This document shows positions 35,000-46,266 of a stretch of 64,000 bases of DNA, in pieces. The DNA lies in the NCBI GenBank assembly GCA_030549335.1, contig CM060198.1, forward strand, positions 42,696,353 through 42,760,352, written 5' to 3'. A model generated the notes under the pieces. The model was not told the origin of the DNA and made no database searches. It saw only the letters and a list, made by a program, of their open reading frames with translations. How positions within the stretch are numbered: the stretch's first letter is position 1; every line of letters starts with the position of its first letter. Origin of the DNA: Pontederia crassipes. Taxonomy: Eukaryota > Streptophyta > Magnoliopsida > Commelinales > Pontederiaceae. Position numbers and translations under genes: made by a program.

Positions 35000-36160
35000 T
35001 GAATTGGTGTTTAAACCGAAAGTATTGATTTTACAAAAATCATCGCGGAAGCTTAAAATCAATTCGTTAATCCTTTAAATCAAAGCAATTCAGATCATAA
35101 ATATAATATGAGAGGGAGAGAGAGAGAATTTCAAACACAATGCACGCGATGGTTGTTGACGAGGTTCGACCACACCTTGGCCTACGTCCCCACTCCGACT
35201 TCTTGATCTCGAGACTATTGGAAACTCCACTAGAATCTCTTCCTTTGTTCCAAATGGGCCAAGGAAGAAAGCCCTTTATACCACCACCTTTTATCTGCTT
35301 CGAGAGGTAAGACACACCTCTCCTCCCAATGAAGCTAATCTTTTCTCTCGCTCAAGAGGTAAGATTTTGAACCTGTTTCACAGGTGCTCTCTCAGTATTT
35401 TCTCAATAAGAATGCTTCTCTCTTGTACAATGCTAAGATCACAAGAGGATAAGAGAGAAAGAAGAGAAAACTTAAAATGAAAACTTTAAGGAAAAGGTCT
35501 TCTTTTGATTTCTTGAAGTTTTGCTTCAATGCTTGGATGTGTGTCTTTGCTTCTAGCTTTGACACTCCTTTTATAGGCTTCAGCATGTGAAAAATTCATC
35601 CAAAATTTATTCCACATTTTTTCTCCTTGAAATATAGCAGTTATTGTTCATTCCAGTAGTGGACCGGTCGACTGCATTTATGGACCGACCGACCGGTCTA
35701 TATGACCGTTGCGTTGATTTTGTTCACTGACCGCAGCTGGTCGATCGATCGGTACATCGACCAGCATCATTTGGACGTCGACCGGTATAGTCTCGTCATT
35801 GAACCTAGGCAGTGCATCCATTAATCATTACAGATCGGTAGACTGGTATTGTCTCGACCGACTTTCATTCTGTCGATCGGTAAATTGACCGACCTGTACT
35901 ATTTTTAGCACAACTTTTTGCACAGTTATCAAAATGAGATAATCTTGGATTCTATGGATAGGTAATAGAATTCCATACAACTTTGATATTTATGATTCAT
36001 CTAGAATCTAATAAGATCATAGTCAATTATTTAGTCAAATTGTAGTGCATAAACTTGTCTATTTTTCTTTAAACTTTTTTAGCATTTTAACTTTAATATT
36101 TCGAAGTTTGTATCCTCAAAATATAATTTTATATGTCATTAAAACTTAAACCATTTTAGA

Positions 36161-37487
36161 TGAGTTTGAAATGTGTCCAGGGTTCTTTTCATTTTCTATC
36201 TTGCTTCACCATTGTTGCCTCCTATTCCCTTTGATTCTAAGAGGGAAGATCCCATTCCTCCTTCGTCATTGGGCACACGACGACCGAGTTACATCTAGAA
36301 GACTCTTAGCAATCCTATGCTTTGTTTTCAAATTGGCTCCTCTCTCAATTCGTCTAAATGTTCTTCACGAATCTCAGTTCCCTATGTTCTACCCAGGAGG
36401 GTTATCCTTGTTACTCTAAGATAGATTCAGGCTGACTGTAGTTGTCTCTATTTTTAGTTTATTTCTTTAAGGACGTGGGGCACTGGGACGTCGTGAAGGC
36501 TTATCTCAATCCAAAGTGGAAAGCTTGGTTGATACGTCTAACCATCGTGCACGAGAGTGACAATTGCGTGTGCCAGTCATATGAACCCCTTCACGTGTGT
36601 AAACTAGATTTCCCGCAAACACGAGAATGCCATGGATAAGTTGAGTGTCATTCACCAAGAAGTTACCCAAATACCCACGTGAAGGGGCATTCAGTCATTT
36701 TCACCCATATCGATAGAGTAGAAGAACTTGAGTCTTATAGCAAAAGCACATCTTGTAAGCCCGCAACATGTGTTTCTATTGATTGTCTTGCAATTTCCTG
36801 ATCTTGTTCTTATTTCCTCGTTATTCGTATATTTTGAAAACAACAAAAATATTAGAATACTTGGGTTACTTTCTTTTGCTATTAATTTACTGCAATATTT
36901 CTCCCCTTGTTTTCAGCATTTTTAGATATCGAGTTAGTTTCGAGGCGCTTTCTTGAAGATTTCATAAAGTGGTTCCTTGTGGTTTGAACCTAAAGCACTA
37001 CATTGATGCTCAGTATACCTACGGATCGCATTTCGATAGTGTAGATAGATTATTAATTTTAAGACTTCATTCAACATTTTCTTCTGTGTTTAGGAGTAAT
37101 ATGCTAGTGTAAAGGATATATATACGTCTCGAGGCCCCTTGTCTCTCATACGTGTCCTTTTTACACAAAGCATACTAGTTCCATTTCATGTTGCATTCTC
37201 TATACACACTTTATGCGAGTCAGAAATGTTCTCACTACTTGAACCATTACATTGTTAAACATTACACAATCGGCGTGCATATACATATTACATTACACAA
37301 TGAAGAATCGACACTGACCCATTACATTGTATTGAACAATCTTGTTATTGATACAATCTTGTTATTACATTTGATACTTATACACATTACATTGGATTTT
37401 ATGAATGTTGATCCATAGAATTGGCGCAATCTACACATACAAATTTAGATTACATTGGATTTGTTATTGATACAATCGACGCAAAAG
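36161..37487. other. No recognised gene
   Basis: Mixed composition with small unconnected frames. At 37220-37470 the words 'cattacattg' and 'cttgttattgatacaat' recur several times, giving a loose tandem repeat. Confidence 0.4.
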
Positions 37488-37893
37488 CTATTTGATCTCC
37501 TCAAAGCTGTCGCCTTCAGATATCTCGAGCAACTCATAGAAGCTCCCTCTCACCGCGACCATCGACTTGCTGCTCGCTGACGCCTTCGCCGGGAACATCA
37601 ACTGGAGGGCCGGCCATCGGACAAGAGCAGATGAAGGAGACCTGATGGATATGGAGGCGATGGAATGACGAAGTGCAGGGAGACGAGGGGAGTGGCAGCG
37701 ATGGAAAGGAAGGGGCAGCCATGGTCGGCAGGGGATTCGATAGTGATGCGAGAGAGTTGGAGGTAGTGGACAGCAATAGCAGGAGAGTCGGAAGGATATG
37801 GGTTTTAACATTCATGAGATTTGGTGAACGTGCATGGAGTGTTGGATTGAAGGAAAGTGGAGGGTTAGGATTCGTTCTTCGACGAGCACTCAA
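37488..37893 (-). pseudogene. Chloroplast DnaJ-like protein, N-terminal fragment
   Basis: Read on the minus strand, one frame starts MAAPSFPSLPLPSS, a serine/proline-rich stretch like a chloroplast transit peptide. In another frame it continues to 'AVRGSFYELLEISEGDSFEEIK' just before 37488. The last part matches helix I and the start of helix II of a J-domain as in small chloroplast J-proteins (DnaJ20/DnaJ11 type, usual form 'SxYELLGIPE..S..EIKxAYR'). J-proteins stimulate the ATPase of Hsp70. The copy stops exactly after EIK, before the HPD motif, with TAG next. The two frames show at least one indel. It is GC-rich amid AT-rich transposon DNA, so a captured or stranded gene piece is likely. 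Confidence 0.6.
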
Positions 37894-38399
37894 ATCGAGC
37901 TCAGCGACGCAATATCGATGACGCTAATGCGATGGTGAAGTGGCACCGAAATATCGCGATGCCATTTCAAGGCTACTATTGTGCGGATAATTTTTTATTT
38001 TGGTAATTAAACTTTGGAGAAAATTAAGTAAATTCTCTTGTGCGAACATTTTAAGTGTTTGTTGAGCTTATAAAAAAATAGGATCAGTTGAACACAAATG
38101 AAAGAAAAAAAATGAAAAAAATAAAGGAAGAAAAGGAAGGAAAAAAGTTGACAAAAAAGGAAGAAAAGTGCAAATGTGTTACTTAAAATCTATGTGTCTA
38201 GGTGATTAGATCCATAGAGAATTCTTGTTTGACTACTTAAGGACAACTGCTCTGGAATCTATTGGTCAAACCACTTTGCGCAATATGGAGAAGTTGAGCA
38301 TACTTGAAATGAAAATAAGATAGAATTTTAGTGCGAAAAAAGCATATGCTCATCTTATAGTTGTTTGTTCAATATTGAGAATTTTATTTGATAGATTTT

Positions 38400-39690
38400 A
38401 TTTTTTTTATTATTTAGAGCTAAACTTGGACGAATTTAAATATTTTTTATATTCATGGCTTGGTATTTGGAAAACAAGGACATGTACGTAGCAATGGACG
38501 TGTAAAAATAAGTGCTAAGAAAAGTAGTTGATTCACATGGTAGAAGTGATCATTGACCATCTTGATTGGAACTTTGCCTTGAACATTGCTTGAGGACAAG
38601 CAAATATCTAAGATTGGGGGAGTTTGATGCATGCATTTTTCAATATAATAACTAGGATTGTATTTAATCTTATTTTGATTCATTTCTCATAGCATGCATT
38701 ATTTTATGAGTTTATTTATTTTAATTTTAAGAAAATAAAAATCCATTGAAGTTTTTTGTATTATTGTCTAAAAAGCAGAAAAAAGAATTATGAAGTCATT
38801 GAAGAAAATCACACTCAAATAAGAGTTAAAATGGTGCAGAAAGTGAAAATCAATAAAGTTGTAAAGGTCTTAAACTTACATATCATGGGGGTCGTGATAG
38901 AATTGTCACCGTCGTGATAGAGGTCATAAATTGTTGTAACGGGATATTTGCTCAATTCTAATTCTAATAGTTTCCTGAGGTATGGGTCATGACTAGTCAA
39001 TCATGGATCGTCAAATTCACTTTTCAACTTTGAATCGGACACTGCAAGAGCCATAAAACACTTGTCATGAACTGTGAAATCACATTTTAGTGCGATTCAG
39101 AATTTGTTTAGACTGCGAAATCGCTGTAATGACTCTTGATGGAGTCTATAGTCTAGTTTTCGATGAATTTTCAAACAAATTTCAAGTACACAAGAATTCT
39201 TACACTAGCTATATTTACTGATGATATTTGGAAAAGAATTATGGCTCAAATTATGAAGTTTGATAAAGCAAAACTTCATAATTAAATCTACTATGAATAT
39301 ATCTTATTTTGCATAGAAAATATTTTTGCTTCTCCAATCACATAAAAACAAGAACTGCTATAAATAGAGTTCTTCTATAGCTTGGAGAGATGATGGTTGG
39401 TCTTGCAACTTGTGATTTCAAAACAAGAATGTGAGAAGATTTAAAGGGTTTGCTGAGATTAATATTCTACATGATTGGACCTAGAAGAAGACCAAACAAC
39501 AGTTCTTTGACATTCTTAAGAGTACTCTCCGCTCTCTTTATCCTCTGTAGTTTGGAACCTTTAGTTTTATTTTTATTTAAGGTGTTCGTAATAGTTTTGG
39601 TTGATAAGGAAAATTGTTAGAACTTCTTTCATTATCAATTAAAATTTTGTTTTTTTATCGAATATTCATGATGTGATTAATATTTTTCCA
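38400..39690 (+). mobile_element. Tat-lineage Gypsy 3' end and LTR
   Basis: The line 'cttgaggacaagcaaatatctaagattgggggag' at 38588-38622 is the usual 3' end of Tat/Athila-type elements, with the polypurine tract TTGGGGGAG at 38614-38622. The LTR then begins TGATGCATGCA at 38625. A TATA box (CTATAAATAG) lies at 39358-39367. The LTR is cut near 39690, where a Copia LTR begins. A second LTR with the same start lies at 61677. No coding sequence is left upstream. Confidence 0.65.
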
Positions 39691-42005
39691 AAGATTAATT
39701 GCCTCCTATGGCCACGCTTCGACTTTTTGACCTCGAGACCGTCGGAGATTCTACTAACTCCCTTTTTTTGTTCCAAATGGGGCAAGGAAGAAACCCTTCA
39801 CAACTCTTGCCTTCTCTACTTTTCAAGAGGCAAGGCACATATCTTTCAATTGTAGGCTTTCACTCATCTTTTCTTCGCTCAAGAGGTAAGACACAACCTC
39901 TTTTCACTAAGGAGCTAAACAACTATTATAATATCACAAGAACATCAACAATCTCTCTTTTACAATTTGGAACCTCACACAAGAGTAAAAGAGAGAGAAA
40001 TGAAAGCTTCGCAACTTGGAGCTCAAATAGACTTCACAAATGTTCTTCCCATTTTTCCTTGGAAGTCTTGATGATTCCTATACCTTTGGGTCCTCTTTTA
40101 TAGCCTTACTAGCTCCATTTATTTGTTGGGGCTTGTTTCCTAATTTTGGGGCCAAAATATGACTGTTGTAGTGCATTCTGTGCACTGACCGGTCGACCGC
40201 TCTACCTCACCGGTCGACCAATACACTTTTTTTTAAAAAATATGACCGTTGGTGAATTTTTCACTGGTCAATCGATCGACTCGATGCTTCGACCATTATG
40301 GTCTCGACATTCTGCAGCTTGATTTGTGCATTTTCTGCACTGACTCATCGACCGGTATTCCGACCACCAGATCGACCGTCCTGTACTATTTTGAGCATAA
40401 CGTTTTGCATAGTTGTCCAAATGAGATGATTTTTTATTCTTTGGAAAACTAACAGAATTATCTAATTTATCATTTATCCAAATTATAATGAGATCATAGT
40501 CAAATATCGATTCAAAGTTCAGTACAAAAAGTTATCCATTTTAAATAAAATATTTTAAAACTTTACTCTTTTATATGTAACATTTTGTACCAATATCCAA
40601 ATGAAATGATAATTGATTCTATGAAAAGCTAACAACATTATCTATAATTTTATATTAATCTCTTGATCTAAATCTCATGATAGAATACTCAAATATTAAG
40701 TGCAAATTTAGCACATAAAATACCAACTTCAAATTTAACTTTTCAAACTTTACTTGTTTAAACATAACTTTTTATGTGATTGTCCAAATGAGGTGATTCT
40801 TGATTCTATACAAAGATAAGAGAGTTATCTATAATATTTATATTCACCTCTTAATATTAATTTCATGAAAACATAGACAAGCATTAATCAAAATTTTAGT
40901 GCACGAAATAACACTACAAGAAAATTGCTCATTAGAGAAGGAAAATCTGGTCGTTAAAAATCAAAATCTGGTCGTTATTGATCATTAGCGACCAGCACTT
41001 CCCGTCGCCGGTCATTATAGATGCCGCCATTAAAAGTCAATAAGGATGACGTAAAGGTGTCGGCCGTTAAACATCATCAACGATCGGAAAAAATCCGGTC
41101 GTTAAATCAATATAAGGACCATTTAGTTGTTCGTTGAATATATTAATGGCGAGAAATATCTTTGTCGTTGATAATCTGTAGCGACTACTAATTCCGTCGT
41201 TAAAAGTCATCAATGACCAGAAAAAATCCGTCCGTTAAATCGATATAAGGACCATTTAGTTGGTCGTCGAATACATTAATGACAAAAAATATCTTTGTCG
41301 CTAATAATCTTTAGCGGCTAGTAATCCCGTCGTTAAAAGTCATCCATGGCCAGAAAAAGTTTGACCGTTAAATCCATATAAGGACCATTTAGTGCGGCTA
41401 GTAATCCCGTCGTTAAAAGTCATCCATGATCAGAGAAAATCTGACCGTTAAATCCATATAAGGACCATTTAGTTGGTCGTCGAATACATTAATGATGAAA
41501 AATATCTTTGTTGTTGATAATATTTTCAGCGGCTACTAATTCCGTCGTTAAATGTCACCAATGATCAGAAAAAAAGTCATCAATAACGGTCTTTAAAGTT
41601 ATATAATGACCATGAACTTTATCAAAACATGATCTACAACGCACTTTTTCAGCAATCATTCAATTAAAAACAAACTCACAAACTATAATACAGAAGTTAA
41701 ATTTATTTACTAAAATGGATTGTTCATATAACTTCAAAAAAGACTATTTATCCATGCCAACAAATGTTCATAGTAGTCAAGATCAATAACATTTAGCATT
41801 CAAATTTTTTAACCCATCAGTTTTCTTCCTTCCCTCCAAAAAATGCTTACACTATCCTAAAAGCAAAATAACTTGTTTGAACTTTGAATTGCATCTCTTT
41901 CCTTCCATATCTTCAAAATCTGTAAAGTTCACAAAATACATAAATTTTTTTAATAAATGTCCAATGAATATTAAGTTAACAACAAAATGAAAAATAATAA
42001 CTTAC

Positions 42006-42130
42006 AAATAAATAAGGGAATTTAAGAGAATCCTAAAGCTGAGTGCGTGAACTGCTTTTCTTTCTGCAGCGGCCAGTAAATCAACTCGGCCTTCAAGCTC
42101 CTTAGCCTTTACTTCTGCAATTTCTTTGGC
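42006..42130 (-). pseudogene. Exon-like segment, coiled-coil type
   Basis: Bounded by an acceptor (ATAATTTCAG) and a donor (GTAAGTT) on the minus strand, 125 bases, one open frame: 'AKEIAEVKAKELEGRVDLLAAAERKAV'. It is charged and helix-forming. I do not recognise the parent gene. Confidence 0.45.
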
Positions 42131-42242
42131 CTGAAATTATAGGCGAAAACATAATTTATATGTGACAGCTAGATACATTCTCTGTTGTCAATAACATGCC
42201 ATTCCACTATTTGTTTAAAAAATGTCATTCCAATACACACCT

Positions 42243-42430
42243 CATTCTCGGAAAAAAAAATAGCACTAACTATAGTTGCTCATTTATTGAAGGACAAGCA
42301 TGTTCTTCAGAAGGGCAAGTCCACCACAAATGAAACTCAAGCCAGAGCGTCGGAGCTAAAGCTACAGCTGGAGGCAACAACGGCCCAGTGTATTTTAGCG
42401 GATCAAAGAAGACATTGTAGTGGACACTAG
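42243..42430 (+). other. Coding-like stretch inside CACTA element
   Basis: An open frame reads 'VAHLLKDKHVLQKGKSTTNE', then 'ASELKLQLEATTAQ'. It looks like a helical C-terminal part of a protein, possibly of a transposase gene. No splice signal decides it and I do not recognise it. Confidence 0.25.
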
Positions 42431-43027
42431 AGCCACCATCAGCAGCACGTAAATGAGATAAGTACATCCATATGCATCCACTAGCCTCTGGAATGCCATT
42501 TTGTTGTCTTTCCTTGTCACTAATTCACATTTCCAAGAGTATGAGAAAAAGGGGCTCATAAGAATCAATGTCAACAATAATATATCAGTAGATATATAAT
42601 CCCTAAACAAAGATAATCCATCCGAGGCAAATTTATAATAGTTTTATTAAAAAAATATATGTACTAAATACATGCAAGCATTTTATCAACATACTAATAG
42701 TTCACATTGATAACATGAATCGGACTGATTAATAGCATAACATTGATAATTATATCTCGATAGAGTAGACTCAGGATCAAATAAGAAAGCACAACTGAAG
42801 GTAAAGGATCAAATGTCATGGTGGAAAACGCTCATTGCATGGTTCGGTGCATGACAACACATTACGAAATAACACAAGTGCGTTGTAATTGAAAACGCAC
42901 AACTAGGACACAACATTATGCATCACACCTCAGATGGAATGAGCAGACAAAACAACATAGCCGGGAATTCTGACATCCAGAAATACTCAACTCAATGTTT
43001 GAATAGACACACGGCCGAATGATTCCC

Positions 43028-43070
43028 CTAGTATCTCCTCCTAGGTGGGCTCCTTGATTGACGTGGTGAT
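43028..43070 (-). pseudogene. Last exon with SR-rich tail (Y14-like)
   Basis: Preceded by the acceptor ATCTTTCACAG on the minus strand. The exon reads SPRQSRSPPRRRY and stops (43 bases, phase 1). Plant Y14 proteins end in an RS-rich tail of this kind. It fits as the last exon of the Y14 copy, though many splicing factors end similarly. Confidence 0.55.
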
Positions 43071-43596
43071 CTGTGAAAGATTAAGGAACATCCAATAAAA
43101 TGTGATAAGTTAACCAAACTGATTTTATTCAGACTTCTCAAGAGAATATTAATGTCATAAAACCGAGCATATAATCAGTCAAAAATCTGGCTACTTCGAG
43201 GACACCATCTCATATGGCTACACATACATGACAGATGACATCGGGCACCCTTAATAACAAGGATCTTTTAATACTTGAGCCATCATAAGACATGCTTAAA
43301 ACAAAATCTTCGGGGAAGGAAGTACATGAAAATTGCATCAAGGACTAAAACAACAGAATAGGCAAATAGGCACTCCATCAACAAAGAAAAGCCATATCAC
43401 TTTGCTAAGTTAACAACCAACTTGAGTGAATACTGTTTGTTACAACTAATAAATTTAACACGTGAAGACTAAGATCGAATGAAATACGCAAAGGATGTGT
43501 TTAATAATTTACCCAGATGGGTACAAGTAATAATTTGGTTAAGAGAGATATAAAAAAAGCTAAAACCATGATAGGTCAGTAAACCCTAGCACTAAC

Positions 43597-43689
43597 CTTT
43601 CGAGGATATTTGATATAGTTCAGAATTTCCATCAAGTATCTCCTAGCTGGTGAAAAGTAAGCAACAACATAGGCATAGCCCGACATGGC
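43597..43689 (-). pseudogene. Exon-like segment of unknown gene
   Basis: 93 bases, 31 codons, with donor GTTAGT and a T-rich stretch before the acceptor AAAG. It reads 'AMSGYAYVVAYFSPARRYL' and on to 'EILNYIKYPRK'. This is not part of Y14 as I know it, so the element may combine pieces of more than one gene. Confidence 0.4.
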
Positions 43690-43901
43690 CTTTCAAAAAA
43701 AAAAAAAAAATCAAAAGGCATAAAATGAAAGCAAAGGTGATTCCAGTATAAGTTTTTTTCAGGAATCTCATCTAGATATTTTAAGTAAATAAATTAGGAT
43801 ACCAATTATTAATTAAGTTGTAGTTCCGATGTGTTGGTAGATAAGGTTGCTCAAATGCAGAACAAGTAAAACACAACGATAATTGGTGCCAGGTTATGTA
43901 C

Positions 43902-44063
43902 CTCCTTGCATTTCTACATTTGAAAGGACCCTTGCCCAATCAATGTAAACAGTTGGAGTCAGAAGACCAGCTCCATTCAATGACTTGATTACAGTAAGTG
44001 CTTCTTCATAGTTTTTTTTAGAAGAGCTTCTTCATAGTTTTCATATTCAATTAATGCGTATCC
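43902..44063 (-). pseudogene. Y14/RBM8A exon, RRM second half, frameshifted
   Basis: Acceptor TATTACAG, donor GTACAT. It begins GYALIEYENYEEA, the RNP1-distal half of the Y14 RNA-recognition motif, and later reads 'TVIKSLNGAGLLTPTVYIDWA', also as in Y14 ('...LLTQ..VDWAF'). Between these, a 26-base imperfect tandem duplication (about 43999-44040) shifts the frame and creates a stop. Protein from this copy would be cut inside the RRM. Confidence 0.8.
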
Positions 44064-44997
44064 CTGTATTATCCATATGAAAACTTAATACATGAAAATT
44101 ATTCTTTACTAAAAACACAAAATTAGAACTTCTTATATGGAAAAATGTATGTGAAAACTTAAAGATGACTGCTCATCTTGAATCCTTGTCAAGTGAGTTA
44201 TTATTTTTAGGAACATATTCAAAATGTTTTAAAGCTGGATACATTAACCAAGCATTGATCTAAAGTAGCATGGACAGTTTTCAATTGTCCATTGGGTTTG
44301 CTTTACTATATTTAGGGAAGAAGAACAGAAAGAACTGCAGCGTATTAAAGAAATTTGTTAGGAAGAAAGGGGGACTGATTATTATTAGTCATCTACATCT
44401 TACTAACAAAATGAAAAATATATCATATGTTGAGGCATCTACAAGTTTTCCACAAAAAGTACTAATGAATTAAGGTAAACTACATCCATGTTACAGAGAA
44501 AAATGATAATGTCAAGATACAAATGTTAAACTGACTACCTGAATCTAAGCTGTCATCTTAAAGAAAAAACATAGTACCCAAACCAAAGAAAAATTCTTGT
44601 GCTATTAAAAGAAAGCAAAATTAACATATTTTTAGGATATTGAGAATTATTGTAAGAGTGGATTTTGAGATATTAATTAGCCTTCATAAACTTAGAACTC
44701 ATAAAACAATTTTGCACTAGTTACATGAAGAAAAAGATAAATACTTGTAAAACAGTATTTGCCTGGAAGATAAAAAAAAAGGTTTCATGAGAAGTGCTAG
44801 CAGCGGAATATGGATAATGGCTTGCAATAATTCCCAATCAAAACAAGAATACGCTAAAGAGCAAAGGATAATGTTACAACAAATGATCGTTAACCTCTAG
44901 TCCGTTGCTTTCTATGATCGAAACATGGCTGCGACCATCTGGAGATAAGATGAAAATTAACACTTCAACAGGCGAATAATTGAATTAGCAAGTTTAC

Positions 44998-45134
44998 CTT
45001 CACAAACCCAGTGCCTTGATCCAGATTTAAATGTAAATTCTTTATCTGTTCATATTCACCAAAAGCATTAAGCAGGTCTTCTTCCTGAGCTTCCTCATGA
45101 ACTCCAGTAACCAATACGATCCATCCCTCAATAG
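44998..45134 (-). pseudogene. Y14/RBM8A exon, RRM first half
   Basis: 137 bases bounded by an acceptor (TTTTTGTAG) and donor GTAAAC, fully open. It reads IEGWIVLVTGVHEEAQEEDL, continues through an 'AFGEYEQIKNLHLNLD' line and ends TGFVK. This is almost the textbook first half of the RNA-recognition motif of Y14 (RBM8A), which binds Mago in the exon junction complex laid down on spliced mRNA in the nucleus. The exon start phase (CT completing a serine codon) fits the usual 'RSIEGW'. No N-terminal exon encoding the acidic Y14 lead was found. Confidence 0.85.
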
Positions 45135-45359
45135 CTACAAAAAATGAAAAACATAATAGGTAAAAAGACTTGGAAAAAATCTAGACGAATAGGAGGATCA
45201 CTATATTAGACATAATTATGTATGGAGACGATTCACAAATGTGTGAAAACTGGAAGGCACATCCGATGAGCTGGAAGGATATTCCTCCTGGTCACATGAC
45301 GAGAAGGGCAACCAAATACAAGCGAGGAAGGCGATTCTACCTAGATGCCGATGTCGCAC

Positions 45360-45790
45360 TTGGGGGGGGGGTGTGGGTGTTGGACACGGCAACGACAAAG
45401 CACAAATGAAAAACAAGGGAGTGGGGGAAAGGACGCTGGTGCGTCCGCCGGCGGCGGAGGAGAAGGGGGACTGGCGCGCCGGTGGGGGGGGGGGGGTGGG
45501 ATGGGGTTGGGGTGGCGCTGTCCGGTGGTGGCGGGGAGGGGGAGGACGGTTGGTGCGTCCGTGTCTGGCGGGGGAGGATGGCTGGCGTACGGGGGACAGG
45601 AGGACGCTGGTGCGTGCGGGGGGGGGGGGGGGTGGGTGGGCGCGGCTGTCCGACGGTGGCGGAAGGGGGGGTGACTGCTTCCGACGGCGGGAGGGGGGAC
45701 GACTGCTTCCGGCGGCCGGGAAGGGGGACCAGAGGCGAGGGGGAGGCGATGAAGCTTCGATCGCTACGAGATGTACATTGCAGATTGTGA
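45360..45790. repeat. G-run GC island
   Basis: Very G-rich plus strand with runs of 8-13 G and repeats of 'gctggtgcgt..g' and 'ggacgactgcttccg'. Three overlapping open frames here (45345-45804) give glycine/arginine-rich translations only because stop codons are rare in such DNA. It may derive from the GC-rich promoter or first exon of the captured gene. Confidence 0.6.
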
Positions 45791-46266
45791 GGAGGAGGAA
45801 GTAGAATTAGGGTTTTTCTATTAAATTTTGGGAAAGATTTTATTATATTTTATAAATTAATTTATGTTGCCTTTAAAATTAATGGAGGGAAATGTGTTAT
45901 TTCCGCCAAATAAAATAATAATTGTACACCTACGTGATCTTAATTTATAAATAATTAATGATGATAAAATTAAATGATCATTAATAATCACTTTAACGAC
46001 CAGAATTTACTTTTTTAAGAGGAGCAATTTTCTCTTTCGTTAATAATGTGTTTAATAATGTCCATATTTTTTTCTTGTCACTATTGGCTATTTTTAATGA
46101 CCATTTCTTTGTCTCGACATTAATAGTTGGTCATTAAAGATCTCTTTTCTTGTAGTGTAACTCATTCTTATTTAAAATTTTTTGACATTTTAAATATAAT
46201 TCTAATCTTTCGAGGTTTGTATCATCAAAATATAACTACATAGGGCATAAAAAAATTTCTCTAACA

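Larger units (their letters stand above)
32060..36160 (-). mobile_element. Internally deleted Sirevirus-like Copia element
   Basis: Two related LTR-like regions (about 32060-33190 and 34935-36160) flank about 1.7 kb. On the minus strand that interior carries only gag and the following coiled-coil region. The primer site lies at 34923-34934 beside the right LTR. Protease to RNase H, the 3' frame and the polypurine tract are missing. The left LTR is cut near 33190 relative to the right one, so one deletion probably runs from inside the left LTR to just after gag. The sequence at 33380-33560 matches the region after gag in the larger element (57570-57800), which locates the deletion end. Confidence 0.7.
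40912..46157. mobile_element. CACTA element carrying host exons
   Basis: Terminal inverted repeats CACTACAAGAAAA (13 bp, perfect) at 40912 and, reversed, at 46157; the 3-bp target duplication TAA at 40909-40911 and 46158-46160; length 5246 bases. Subterminal repeats at 40930-41620 carry a roughly 105-base unit ('aaggaccatttagttggtcg...taatcccgtcgttaaaagtcat') in about five copies. Short copies of the 'ggtcgttaa' word lie near the right end. I see no TNP2 or TNPA protein in it. Instead it holds exon-like segments with splice borders, including two Y14 exons. That makes it a non-autonomous gene-carrying (Pack-type) CACTA element. Confidence 0.88.
39690..46266 (-). repeat. Copia LTR split by a CACTA element
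   Basis: 39690-40911 resembles the other Sirevirus-like LTRs here: 'cttcgactttttgacctcgagaccgtcggagattc', 'ggggcaaggaagaaaccc', and an array of CGACCGGT words. The last 109 bases, 46158-46266, continue it and end CTAACA. A polypurine tract read on the minus strand follows (46267-46280), so this is a 3' LTR of a minus-strand element. The left edge is truncated against the Gypsy LTR. Confidence 0.7.

Noticed and set aside
42270..42610. Minus-strand frames opposite 42243-42430
   Set aside because: Composition follows the plus-strand frame, and no splice or domain evidence supports them.
45345..45804. Three overlapping glycine/arginine-rich frames
   Set aside because: They come from G-runs where stop codons are rare. 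All three frames are open at once, and there is no domain.
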